A stretch of 64,000 nt of DNA. Origin: Carposina sasakii (lineage: Eukaryota > Arthropoda > Insecta > Lepidoptera > Carposinidae). The stretch's first letter is position 1. Each line of letters begins with the position of its first letter. Shown in pieces: positions 13,101-22,491 of the stretch. The DNA lies in assembly GCA_014607495.2 (NCBI GenBank), contig CP053154.1:8680001-8744000 (forward strand), read 5' to 3'. The notes beneath the pieces are model-generated. The model was not told where the DNA came from and did not search any database. It saw nothing but the letters and a program-made list of their open reading frames with translations. The position numbers were made by a program, and so were the translations under genes.

Positions 13101-16100
13101 TGAGGCACCGAAAAGTCTAATGGTGCATCGAAACAGTTAGTATGACATTAGCACTCTATGTCTACATCTTATTCCTCCATGCCTATGCATATAGATCAGG
13201 GATGGGCAAACTACGGCCCGCGGGCCGGATCCGGCCCGTATGAGGTTTTAATCCGGCCCGCCGAACGTTTTTCAGAAAAATTTTAATATCAAAAATTCAA
13301 ATTGTATTATATTTTTAGACCTTAAAATATTTTATCTACACTTAAAACATTTAAATCTCGTATTTTTTATCACAATACTGCTAATGTGACAATTTTTTAT
13401 GTGAAAAAGTATAAAAATAATAAAAAAATCATTTAAGTTTCTAAAAAACGATGTTTTTAAACTTTACGCTTAGTAGCCTTGCCCCAAGTGTTTTTAATTA
13501 ACCGGCCCGCGGCAATATTTTTTTTAATTTTCTGGCCCGCGACAATTTTTTTTTTAATTTACCGGCCCGCGAGGAAAAAAGTTTGCCCACTCCTGATATA
13601 GATCTATGTAGCTAATTAGCAAGCGTAGCGTTGGACGCTCTCCGGCCAGATGGACCGATGACTTGAAGAGGCTGATAGTGACTAGATGAAAAAAAAACGG
13701 GATTCGAGCGTTGTGGCGTACTCTGGAGGAGCCCTACGTCCAGCAGTGGGCTGCAATAGGTTGATGATGATGATAATCATTAAAAGTATCTAATTGCAGG
13801 GTGATCAAGTGAACGCTCGTCTAGAATTGCACCAATCGCTGGCCGCCTGCGGTAAAAGCGTCCAATCAGGCGGACAAGGGAAGGCTAAATGGTCGGCGCT
13901 GGCTTCTGCTGTACTTCGTCAAGTATTGCAGAGGATGCCCTTCGGAGGGTTCCTTTGTAGGAGGGCTGGAGACCTATGGGGTGATAGGTATGTACTATAC
14001 CAGTTTTTCTCAATAGAATCATTGCTTTTGACAATAATAATGTGTGAAATTTCTTTTAAATTGGCAGTTTTGTCGGTCAAAAGTTGATTAGGGTTCAGGA
14101 AACTATGATGGTCTGGCTAAGCACATAAAATTTTAGTAAACACTAATAGATTTGCGAATTTCGCATTGTCAAGTGCAAATCCGATTTCGAAGCAGATAAG
14201 CTTCTCGCCTCAAATATACATACAAAGCTTCTCGCCTCAAATATACATACATGTATTTCACGTGTACGTCTCTTTTTTTACGTCTTTGAACGCGTGTACC
14301 TCGTTTACTTGATAGAATCGTTTGAAGAATGATTTGCTAGAAAAGAGATTTAGGTTCATTGAAGAATAGCACCACCTACGGTCGACACCTACTGCGGTCA
14401 CCAACCCGCCTGCCCAGCGTAGTGACTATGGATACACCCCCCCTACGGGGCAGGCCTACGTCCAGCAGTGGACTGCAATAGGCTGATGTATGATGTGTAT
14501 ATCTATGCCACCAACATCCATGTAAACGCTTAATCTAGCAGCAAATATCTTCCAAACCAGCCCAGCTAGAAGAGCAACGCAACACTGGGCGGTGGAAGTA
14601 TCGACAGTCTCCCATCGCCTCGCTCAACTGGAGATCCTTTCCACCCATGCGGGGCGAAGCGAGCGAGTGCTTCTCGCGCTTCAGGCGATCAATTTGGCTG
14701 AAGTGTCAGGGAATAAGCAACTGCTGGCCGACACCTATGTGACCGCTGCACTGGTCTTTAAGGATCACTTGCCGAAGATTGGCAATTGGCTGTGTGGGTA
14801 AGTAAAGTTAGTTAAATAAAACTATTGGTATTATATGAGGCCTATGTTCAGCAGTGGACTTCTCATGGCTGATAATTATGATGACTTATACACTTTTTAA
14901 CCCTACATGTTTGTCTGTAACTCTAACTATTACTTCCACGCCTCACGATTCGCGTGTTCGGAGCTGGGCGTCGTCGCCGGCGGGACAGCGTGAGCTGCGC
15001 GCGCACATAATATACACATTTTCTTAGCCTTTGAAACTCTAGTTATTATTTCTAGATCCATGCCTTTGAAGCTCTAATTATTGTTTCCACACATTTTCTA
15101 TGCCATTTTAACTCTAGTTACTGCCACTCTCGCGCTGCCGCTCGGCGGGGCAGTGCGCACAATATAACTGTATATACCTTTACAGTTAATTTCAATAAAT
15201 GATTTCGAGAGATTTATTGCATATTTCACGTTATCGGCTCTTCGCGGCGGCGTGTGGTAAAACTAATTTGTTGAAGCGCTCACCTCTGGTCAGAGCCTTG
15301 CGGCTGCTGAGTGTCGTCCACGAAACGGTGGATTTGTTCTCATGTGCAATGAGTGAATTCACTAGAGTGACAATATTTACAATATAAAATTATTAATAAA
15401 GAAATGGAAAAAATTCCTCACCCGGGTGGGAATCGAACCCACGACGTCTGCATTCCGCGTATCAGTGCTCTAACCACTGAGCAATTTACAATATGTTACA
15501 GGCCAAAGCTGTTGGTATTGTAAATATAATTATTATTTAATTTTTATTCTAATTTTTTTATGTACTTAATACTATTTAATATGTAATGATTTGGATCATT
15601 CTGTTACGTTATATATTATATGAAATAAAAAAATGTATTCCATTTTCATACAAAATTTCTCATTTTGGAATTTAAAAAAACGAAGATTCTCTATGATCGG
15701 GATTGAAATTGGCAGTTACACATTTTCTAAGCCTGCATCCCCACATGTCTGAAACTCCAGCTACTACCTCCGCGCCGCACGCTCCGTGTGTTCGGAGCTG
15801 GGCACGGTCCCTGCACGCCTGCGCTGGGCGGCGTCCCCGGCGGGACAGCTCGTGCTGCGCGCGCGACGCTGGAGCTGCGAGCGCGCGCCTAGCGCCGCCG
15901 AGCTGTTCGCGCGCCTGCCCGACGCTAACGACCCGCTCGCTTATGCTATGCGCGTGAGTTGTTTTAACATTGCCGCATGAATGCTATTTTCACTATGAGA
16001 TGTAATGTAGGTATTACATCTTGAGATGTAAATATGTATCGCTCGTCAAAGATTTTGTACGAAACCATGACGTATCTTGCTAGATACTATAATGCCACTA

Positions 16101-19100
16101 GTAGACCGCCAGCGATTCCATCCTTTATGTTACTGTACATCAGAGCATTTGAGCTGCAAAGTTAAATGAAAATCGTTTCAACAGGTGAAATACTTATAGT
16201 AACGTTTTCTAATAGAAATAGGAAGGATTGTAATATAGGTAAGAGTAGTGTTCGGTGTGTCTTAATAAATAAAATAAGTGAGTACATTAATATTTTTCGA
16301 TCGACCTCACATATTTTTATAATACATTTTATAATGAAAACCATCGAATTACTTAAATGCATAAATATCTAAGTGGCTTGGTGCTCGTTGTTACACTGTA
16401 AGAATGTGTTATGTAATAAATAAATAAATGAAATAGCTTACCAAAGTTAAAAATCTAGAATTATAATTATAATGCAGTGACTGTCCTTTCTTATCAGGCC
16501 TACCATCTAGAACTCCTGCAGAAAGCGCTACAAATGCTGCTCTGTGCGGATGAACGTAGCAACACACGTGATGTACTGGATCTGGTCAAACTGATCATCG
16601 ATGACGTTTCCACTGACGCGCCCCATCATACCGGTATGGCTCTGAAAGTTTTGTATATCTAAAATTGATTAGTTGTACATTTGATATAGCATCAAAATGC
16701 CTATATTGATAACTGGCGATTTTAATGTAAAACTGTTCAGTGGTCTTTGATCAAATGTTTATTCGATGGAATGCCATGTCAATCTGATTTAAAACTAAGT
16801 ACTTACTTATCTTGTTGTATCGTCTGTTTCTAACACGTCAAATGTGTGTCTTGAGTTGATCGCCTGGTAAAATTGTATGGAAAATGCAGAAGTCGTCGTC
16901 AAAGTGTGTTATGTTAACGTAGGTATGTCCTCATTCCTCATAAGCGTGCTGTCTGAAGCCTTTTAGGTCCCGATTCTGCCGACATTCGACATATCTTGCC
17001 CTTACAAATAATCTAAAAAGAAAATGGCAGCTTTATGATCAGCTGATGTTTTTCTACTACAATATAATTGTAGGCAACACAACATTTATGTCTACTGATA
17101 CATCGCAAGTTATTATGTGATATAACAATTCCAGGCTGCTGGGACCCTGTAATGGAATGGTGGGCCAACTTGGTGGGCGTGGCGGCCACGTGGTTACTGG
17201 CGGACTCCAGTAAGGCGGCGTACATTGGCGATCGGTTGGTCATGCTGCCCGAACAGTTGGCTCACTGCGAAGATCCTTTACCTGGGTGAGTTGAAGATAT
17301 TTTAATAGATACATACTAATTATATTAATATTCACACATTTCACAACACATTAACTTAGCCCCACATTAAAATATTTTAATAGATCATACATGAAATAAA
17401 GTAATTATATTAATATTCACGTAAAAAATCCTGCATATTGCACAGAAAAACGCAGTCTATTTACTCAACTTTGGACCCTAATATTTTGGAAACCAGACAC
17501 TTCCCAGGTATGCATCCATGGAGAAAAATGATCGTGATGATATTCCGTAGTTTTAATACATACACCCTGTATACACACGGCTGTATTTCCAAAATGGGGT
17601 ATCCAAAACGAAGGAGTCCTTAGAGTGCGTTTCGAGGGGTGATAGGCTATTTGGGATAAGCGCCATTTATATATATGGCGCTTATCTCAAACAGCCTTTC
17701 ACCCCTCTGTTTCATCGTATAGTTCTGTTGGATGATGGCGCTAGTTACTGTGTGTATGACCACATTTTTTGTGTCACTGTATACAAAACATGTTAGTTCC
17801 GAAATCAGGCGTAGGAGTTATTCTATTAAACGGACTCTACAGCCAAGTTTAGCATCGCCTTACAGGACACCCCTAAATTCCTTAGTCAACTCTTGCAACG
17901 AAAGGAGATGCAGCTGATGTATTCTAGGCAACCCATACTTTAGCACGGAAAACACATGCCCGTCAGCCTATCGCAGTCCACTGAGGGACGTAGGCCTCCC
18001 TCAGGGCTCGTCACCCGACTACTGACTTAAGGGGGTATTGGCTCATAGTCACTACGCTGGGCAGACAGGTTGGCGACCGCAGTGTGATTTTCAGACAATA
18101 TTGTCAACACGGGAGGCGCTGCTGTCCACCACCTGAAAACCCTTAATCACCTCTTACGATACCCACGGGCAGACAAGGTGGTGATATTCTACTCTAGCGA
18201 ACTCCACACGGCCGATTGCAATATATTTAATTGAATTTTTATAATTACAAACACGTAAATCGCTTGTCTCTACACTCTGACAAATACACTCACTGACTTA
18301 CCAACACTTGGTCACTAGTTTAGTCATACCATACCACTATTGAATACAACAATGCATATATTCACATATACAGACTGGCTTAGATAATCTAGTCGCTATG
18401 TTTATAAAACACGGATATAGTTTATATTAATATCTATTGTGTTTTGTAATACAAACATGATAATATTGATCTATCGTATTGTTTAGGGCATTGCATATGG
18501 CGTACAAAAGCAGGCGCGGATTGCTAAGCCTGGCACAGTGTCGAGATGCTAGTTCTATCGAGAGGACATCGGAGACCATACTCAAGGTAAATATGTGAAG
18601 ATACAAGTGTTTGCAGTTGATTCTAGTAAATCTAGTACATTGTGCAACTCCAAATTAGCTATTAAATATAACGTTACTTTAACGTGAATCGTTATGGCGA
18701 TGGCAGCAAATTCAAATTGTTTGAATGTTTTCGATAATTAGCCGCTTATTTGGTTTGCAAATTTTGTGTATTTCGTAAAAAAAAAGTTAAAGTATTTTAA
18801 CTTACCACCATGATTATAGCGTTTCACATTGACAATTAAATTTAACATTTTATTGCAATCTGAAAAAAGCTATAATAATAAGATTTGTATTAATACTTTT
18901 CACAGGTGTGCGATATCGCTGGATCCAGGTTGACTGATTCTTTGGCGTACTACCTTTGCCGGAAACCGACTCAACTTATGTTGGTAAGTCTGTTTAATAA
19001 TGGAGTTGTCCTACTAGCGACGAAAGGATTACTATTTTCAATTGAGCTACTAAAAGATACTAAATGTCGCTTTTCTCTGATTGTTCAACAAAAAATTCAG

Positions 19101-22100
19101 CCTGGAATGGTGGATCAGAGAGCTCACAACATTAACACATCCCATAAGTTAATGTACACGTATATGAAGGCGTATATTATGTATGTAAAAATGCTGATAG
19201 TTTTAAACAATATCGCCTGTATGTAGTGGATACATGCTCGATGGTTTTTCTCATTCCTTTGGGGTAACCATAAACTCGTAAAGCACGATGTCATAGTAAA
19301 AGCGACATGCTCGTATTGGCGTCTCACCTACACCATGAAAACAATCCTGCTCTGCGTGCTCATGTAAAGTCGTGACTTCAGCAAACGTTTTTCCTACACT
19401 GGTTTTGACAACCAACAAGAAAAATTGGTATAATTTTGTTAAATGTTATGGAAACACATTCGCTGCTTTGAAGCCTATGAATGCTGTACGTTTTTATTTT
19501 ATTTTATGGTTGTGATGTGTTGTATTGTATTTTCTACATGCGTGTTTAATATTGCGGGGTGAAAGGACTTTGAAGTTGTTGTTAGAATACGATTTACTTT
19601 AATAACAAAAACTGGCTAAAAGCAGTCATCGTCTATGTTGACTTCAGAGTTTAAATAACAAATAGCATTAAGTAAGACTTTTTTATTTAGTTTGGATGGA
19701 TTACAAAACGAGAAAACTACACGGCAAGACGGCCATGACACGACAATGAAAGAGGCCTCGTCTAGCGGCCAAAACTGAACCTCTCGTTTTTTATACAAAC
19801 AAAGCTAACATAGAAACTAAACCATACTGCTACCGTATTATTAAATGTGTACTTTAATAGTCTAAATGTCTCAATAAATGATGTACAGTACACGCGGCCT
19901 AAGCTCAGGTTTGCATTTGTGTGAGTTTACACAGATATCGTAGGTGTTTGTAGGCCTAGAGCAAAACGCGTGACGCGAAATTGGAATTTAAACGATGTCT
20001 AGTCTTTTTCATTGTACTTGAAATCCCTGGACCAATCCCGGGATTGCCTTTTTAAATCCCGAAATCAAGGGATTGGAAATAATGGGCGGGATTGTATTCT
20101 CGAGATGCGTCCTTTGCTTGTACTATCACAAAAATGCAAACCTGAGCTTAGACTTTAGACCGCGCGCATTGTACTATATTACATATAAAGCTGCATCTTT
20201 TGTTGTTTGTTATGGTTGTCAAGACAAAACTGCATGTTGAGAAGACCTCAAGACATAATAACTAGTGCGAGAGTGCATTGTAGTTGCATTGCACCCGTGT
20301 GCGGTGTGTGCAATATCACTACAAGGCAATTCTCGCGCTGGTTACATTCGCCGCATGGAAGACTGGAAGTTTTTGTTTTTTTTTTCGTCGCATGGAAGAT
20401 TGGAAACGCTTTGTGTTGTATTTTTTTTAAGCTTAGCTCAATCAGCTTAACAACTAGTAAGTAACCTATGGCAAATGTATCTGGTTACAGTTCTCATTAT
20501 TGTTTGCGCGGAGTAAGTTTAGCTTTGCATTTGAGTGAGTGTGATAAAGCAAATATGACCTTAGACCGCTTGTGATACAGCCACGTTTAGCACAGCGGGG
20601 CCAGATTCAAAATATCTGTGTATAGTTTTTGCTCATCGCCAGAGGAAACGACTTCTGATTTATTCAGTTAATAGACTCGGACAAGCGCAGAAGGAGATGC
20701 AGCTTATGTATTCTATGTAGTAAAGCACCACATCAGCACGGAACGCGTTATTTGTAACAATATTGCAGCTGATGCAAGTGCTGTGCTGTGACTGGCTGCT
20801 GGAGGTGCGCGCGGGCGTGTGGGAGGCGGGGCCGGGCGCGCGCTCGCAGCCCGCGCCGCACGCGCAGCTGCGCGCCTTCCAGCGGGATTTACATTCGCTG
20901 CGGCGGCTGACGCAGTCTCTGCCGGTAAGTGTGGATGGATTAGACTAAGAAACTAATCACACTAATAATATTATAAAGGCGAAAGTTTGTGAGTGTGTAT
21001 GTTTGTTACTTCTTCACGTCTAAACGGCTGGAGCGATTATAATAAAATTTTGTATGGAGTTAGCTGACACCCTGGATTAACACATAGGCTACTTTTTATC
21101 CCGGAAAAATATTTTTATCCTGGATAATTTCGTTTTTTTTTCTGCAGTCCACTCGAGCGGAGTCGCGGGCCACAGCTGCTAGTCATAATATAAAACAAAG
21201 TTGCTTCCCGCTGTCTGTCTGTCCATATGTTGTACGCTTAGATCTTTAAAACTACGCAATGGTTTTGATGCGGTTTTTTTAACAGATAGAGTGATCACTA
21301 GGAACATTTACATCTGTCCCCGCATTGGGTGTGGCTGTGGTATCTTTATGATCATGCAGTTCTGGCTACCCCATGTTGGGAACACAGCCGTGTGTATAAT
21401 ATTGCCTACCCCCATTTAGTTATGTATATACTTAGTTGGTATTTACCCCGCCTATCGTAGTGTTAATTCCTTTTATATTTCATGATGAAATCAAATGTAT
21501 ATTCCCCAGTGGGTAACATCGCGCGTGTTCCTACAAGGCGCAGTGTGTCGTATGATGGCGGGAGCGTCGCCGCGACGCACACAAGAGCTTTTGGACGGCA
21601 GTCTACGCGTGCCTGTGTTGAGATCCAACCTCATTTGTGGGAAAGGTAAGGACAAGGAACTTGCATGCAAAATAGACAGCTTACAAACGTTATGGCAATT
21701 CAAATATGTGTAAATCATAATCACTTGTTGTTTACAAGAACTTCTTTGGGACCACCTACATTTTTTACTTGTTCATCAACTGTCATGGAATTGATGTGCA
21801 TATTTATTTATAGGTACATTATTTCTTTTACTTATATTATAACTATTACAGTTATCTTAATTAGCCCTTCAGGCCTTCAATGAGGCCTCCTGGGTCCAAA
21901 CATTGGTCCTTCGAGCCGGATATTAGGTTCTAAATTATTTATCGAATTTCAAAACAAAATCCGGTCTTTGAAAAGAGCTTTATCCCTCTCCCACTTGCTT
22001 GTTACACTATATTATCACCTAGGCAGATCGGTCATGATTTTTGTCGCGCTTGACATAAAATAACCATTTGTATGTTTTTTCTCAAGCTTATTATAGTATA

Positions 22101-22491
22101 GGTTATCAAATTCCGCGTATATTTTAATTCAGAGTCCAAGGACACCTTAATTCTTATTGTAAGTAAGTATTCATTGTAACCGGTCTTCCTTTAGAGCTCA
22201 AAATTAAATACAACCCTAGGCGAGTTTCCATTTATAATTTAAAAGTGTTAAGTGCGAGTTTCCAAAATTCCAGAGCGTGCATTAGAAGGCGGCGGCAGTG
22301 AAGGCGAGCGTGCAGTAGCTTTGTACATGGCGTGTAAACACCTCCCAGCGGCCGTGTTAGCTGCCCCCGGGGAACGGGCCGGAATGCTTGCGCAAGCCGC
22401 GGCTACTCTACAGAAAATAGGGCACAGGAGCCGACTGCCACACTGCTACCATCTCATGAAGACGGTCGGCACTCTGCCATCTGCACCCTAA
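6189..22491 (+). CDS. SREBP: Sterol regulatory element-binding protein (SREBP), complete 16-exon coding region
   Basis: A membrane-tethered bHLH-zipper transcription factor of lipid homeostasis. Joined exons: 6189-6249, 6505-7134, 7648-7925, 9460-9696, 10415-10607, 11243-11430, 13800-13987, 14561-14797, 15761-15953, 16498-16633, 17135-17285, 18487-18586, 18906-18983, 20769-20924, 21510-21645, 22274-22491. All junctions are GT-AG, every phase matches, and the total is 1060 codons including the stop. Order: acidic N-terminus (MDDPFIN...), Ser/Gln/Pro-rich region, bHLH about 286-350 with the SREBP-specific tyrosine (Tyr302 in AIERRYR), leucine zipper, TM1 about 419-441, luminal loop with an RRIL site for Site-1 protease, TM2 about 476-500, then the long SCAP-binding C-terminal domain. 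Known for the family: held in the ER by SCAP, then cut by S1P and S2P in the Golgi; in insects the feedback lipid is thought to be phosphatidylethanolamine rather than sterol. The start is the first ATG of exon 1. Confidence 0.95.
7648..7925 (+). CDS. SREBP: SREBP exon 3: basic region and helix 1 of the bHLH
   Basis: Encodes residues 231-323, ending on a codon boundary. The basic region [20 protein letters not shown] carries Tyr302 where most bHLH proteins have Arg; in SREBPs this residue allows binding to both E-boxes and sterol regulatory elements. A 1.5-kb intron separates it from helix 2. Confidence 0.9.
9105..9318 (+). repeat. Lepidopteran-type interspersed repeat (CCCGCGACT...CGTCCGCGTGG head), SREBP intron 3
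   Basis: Starts GGACGCCCGCGACTCGTCCG and includes GGGATAAAAAGTAGCCTATA and ATCGGTCCAGCCGTTTCTGA, words typical of a repeat family common in moth and butterfly genomes. A near copy is at 10849-11068, with more distant copies at 9815, 20955, 51343 and 57880. Confidence 0.7.
9460..9696 (+). CDS. SREBP: SREBP exon 4: helix 2 and leucine zipper
   Basis: Encodes residues 324-402. It begins [18 protein letters not shown], the classic second helix of SREBP, followed by a zipper and a Ser/Pro-rich linker (about residues 365-402) leading to the membrane region. Confidence 0.9.
9815..10018 (-). repeat. Interspersed repeat of the same head family, SREBP intron 4
   Basis: Opens with CTATACTAATATTATAAAG and ends CGCGGACGATGTCGTGGGCG GCCGCTAG, which reads on the minus strand as the CTAG-CGGCCGCCC-CGACATCGTCCGCG head. 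A small shadow frame overlaps it. Confidence 0.6.
10050..10305 (+). mobile_element. Non-autonomous RTE-type retrotransposon copy, SREBP intron 4
   Basis: Carries a 5'-like part (GGCAGAGTAGAGTTTGTACC) joined to a 3'-like part ending CAGTAGTGGACTGCAATAGG and a GA-rich tail. The 3' part matches the C-terminal codons of an RTE reverse transcriptase that are readable at 13622-13785. The opposite-strand frame here is a shadow. Confidence 0.65.
10415..10607 (+). CDS. SREBP: SREBP exon 5: first membrane segment and Site-1 protease site
   Basis: Encodes residues 403-466. DHSRIALC at 416-423 corresponds to the DRSR-x-x-LC region where Site-2 protease cuts next to the cysteine, with His in place of the first Arg. 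Asn433-Pro434 inside the helix is the NP motif needed by Site-2 protease. In the luminal loop, RRIL at 458-461 fits the RxxL recognition site of Site-1 protease. Cleavage sites are inferred from the vertebrate family. Confidence 0.88.
10849..11068 (+). repeat. Interspersed repeat, CGTCCGCGTGG head family, SREBP intron 5
   Basis: Close copy of the repeat at 9105, in the same orientation, sharing CCCGGGATAAAAAGTAGCCT and the GTTACAATTTTATTATATGT end. Confidence 0.7.
11243..11430 (+). CDS. SREBP: SREBP exon 6: second membrane segment
   Basis: Encodes about residues 467-529. A hydrophobic stretch at about 476-500 ([20 protein letters not shown]) forms TM2 and returns the chain to the cytosol; the exon then enters the regulatory domain. 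Confidence 0.88.
11459..11722 (-). mobile_element. Non-autonomous RTE-type insertion with target-site duplication, SREBP intron 6
   Basis: A 264-bp element in reverse orientation, with a GAAGAAGAAGAA-type tail on its own strand. It is flanked by a 12-bp direct repeat TAGTGTTACATT at 11447-11458 and 11723-11734, the mark of target-primed insertion. It has the same composite structure as the copy at 10050. Confidence 0.8.
12012..12871. mobile_element. 860-bp inverted-repeat element with arrays of ATTTCATGAAATGGTC
   Basis: The two ends (TATATATGTCGTGGCCATAT and its complement) form terminal inverted repeats of about 75 bp made of repeated TTTCATGAAATGGTC words. The centre holds GGTTAGGTTAGGTTAG and CGAGCCGAGCGAGCGGAGCG, followed by GGCAGCGTCCGGCGATGTGC. 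No open frame is seen, so it is non-autonomous. It lies in SREBP intron 6. Confidence 0.7.
12909..13181. mobile_element. Foldback MITE with ~100-bp inverted arms
   Basis: The left arm (GAGGAATAAGATGTAGACAT onward) is repeated inverted at 13080-13181 with a few differences, leaving a short AT-rich loop. No coding capacity. It lies between two other insertions in SREBP intron 6. Confidence 0.75.
13197..13595. mobile_element. Non-autonomous hAT element with 8-bp target duplication
   Basis: Ends CAGGGATGGGCAAACT and AGTTTGCCCACTCCTG are hAT-type terminal inverted repeats. The element is flanked by an 8-bp direct repeat ATATAGAT at 13189-13196 and 13596-13603, the hAT signature. Inside are repeated CGGCCCGC words. 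No transposase frame. Confidence 0.88.
13622..13785 (+). mobile_element. 3' end of an RTE-type reverse transcriptase gene with GATGAT tail
   Basis: One frame reads [17 protein letters not shown], then, after a stop, [19 protein letters not shown] and a stop. This is the familiar C-terminus of lepidopteran RTE-like polyproteins. It ends in GATGATGATGATAAT just before SREBP exon 7 (13800). It explains the CAGCAGTGGACTGCAATAGG word in the other copies in this window. Confidence 0.75.
13800..22491 (+). CDS. SREBP: SREBP exons 7-16: C-terminal SCAP-binding regulatory domain
   Basis: Ten exons encode about residues 530-1059. The block is alpha-helical and Leu/Ala-rich, as in SREBP regulatory domains that bind SCAP. 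Recognisable pieces include [18 protein letters not shown] (exon 8), [20 protein letters not shown] (exon 11) and the final exon ending TVGTLPSAP. Exons 9, 14 and 16 are distinctly GC-rich compared with their introns. The acceptor of exon 15 at 21509 is the least certain, because another AG lies 28 bases downstream, but only the chosen one preserves frame 0 with the sequence [10 protein letters not shown]. Confidence 0.85.
14385..14490 (+). mobile_element. RTE-type 3' fragment, SREBP intron 7
   Basis: Contains CACCAACCCGCCTGCCCAGC and CAGCAGTGGACTGCAATAGG followed by a GATG-type tail. Truncated copy of the 264-bp composite seen at 11459. Confidence 0.65.
14826..14884 (+). mobile_element. Short RTE-type 3' terminal fragment, SREBP intron 8
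   Basis: About 60 bp reading GAGGCCTATGTTCAGCAGTG and ending in a GATAATTATGATGA tail, immediately upstream of the decayed exon-9 copies. Confidence 0.5.
14905..15175 (+). repeat. Decayed tandem copies of the SREBP exon 9 acceptor region
   Basis: The stretch 14926-15010 resembles the start of true exon 9 (15761 on): ACTATTACTTCCACGCCTCA versus GCTACTACCTCCGCGCCGCA, then the shared word GTGTTCGGAGCTGGGC and later CGGCGGGACAGC, with about 26 bp deleted and the acceptor AG lost. Further partial copies of the preceding intron end (ACACATTTTCT..GCC..AACTCTAG) occur at about 15013-15060, 15062-15090 and 15090-15170. Not functional exons. Confidence 0.6.
15386..15483 (-). mobile_element. Short tRNA-derived SINE with 11-bp target duplication, SREBP intron 8
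   Basis: On the minus strand it reads GCTCAGTGGTTAGAGCAC (A box) and GTGGGTTCGATTCCCAC (a perfect T arm with B box), then an AT-rich tail. A direct repeat ATTTACAATAT flanks it at 15375-15385 and 15484-15494. It does not complete a cloverleaf acceptor stem, so it is tRNA-derived rather than a tRNA gene. Confidence 0.75.
17432..17620 (+). repeat. Interspersed repeat shared with 44550-44700, SREBP intron 11
   Basis: Includes AAACGCAGTCTATTTACTCA, TTTGGACCCTAATATTTTGG and CCAGACACTTCCCAGGTATG; the complement of the same words, in the same order, occurs at about 44560-44690. The part after 17560 (ACACACGGCTGTATTTCC) recurs loosely near 21365 and 39785. Confidence 0.6.
17634..17707. repeat. Compact palindrome (hairpin), SREBP intron 11
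   Basis: Two arms of about 33 bp, GAGGGGTGATAGGCT... and ...AGCCTTTCACCCCTC, are joined around GGGATAAGCGCCAT / ATGGCGCTTATCTC with a TTATATAT loop. Probably a minimal foldback element. Confidence 0.65.
17955..18220 (-). mobile_element. Non-autonomous RTE-type copy, SREBP intron 11
   Basis: Reverse-orientation copy of the 264-bp composite, somewhat diverged: starts CAGCCTATCGCAGTCCACTG, passes CACTACGCTGGGCAGACAGG and reaches ACTCTAGCGAACTCCACACG. Confidence 0.65.
18984..20768 (+). other. SREBP intron 13, mostly unassigned
   Basis: No gene is seen. A segment at about 20575-20750 (ending GCAGAAGGAGATGCAGCTTA) resembles 17815-17950 in intron 11, so an unnamed repeat is present twice. The open frames at 18906 and 20207 are read-through or shadows. 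Confidence 0.35.
20955..21188 (-). repeat. Interspersed repeat, CGTCCGCGTGG head family, SREBP intron 14
   Basis: Reverse-orientation copy with ATAGGCTACTTTTTATCCCG and a degraded head (GCAGTCCACTCGAGCGGAGT). The other end carries ACTAATAATATTATAAAGGC, the usual terminus of this family. Confidence 0.65.
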
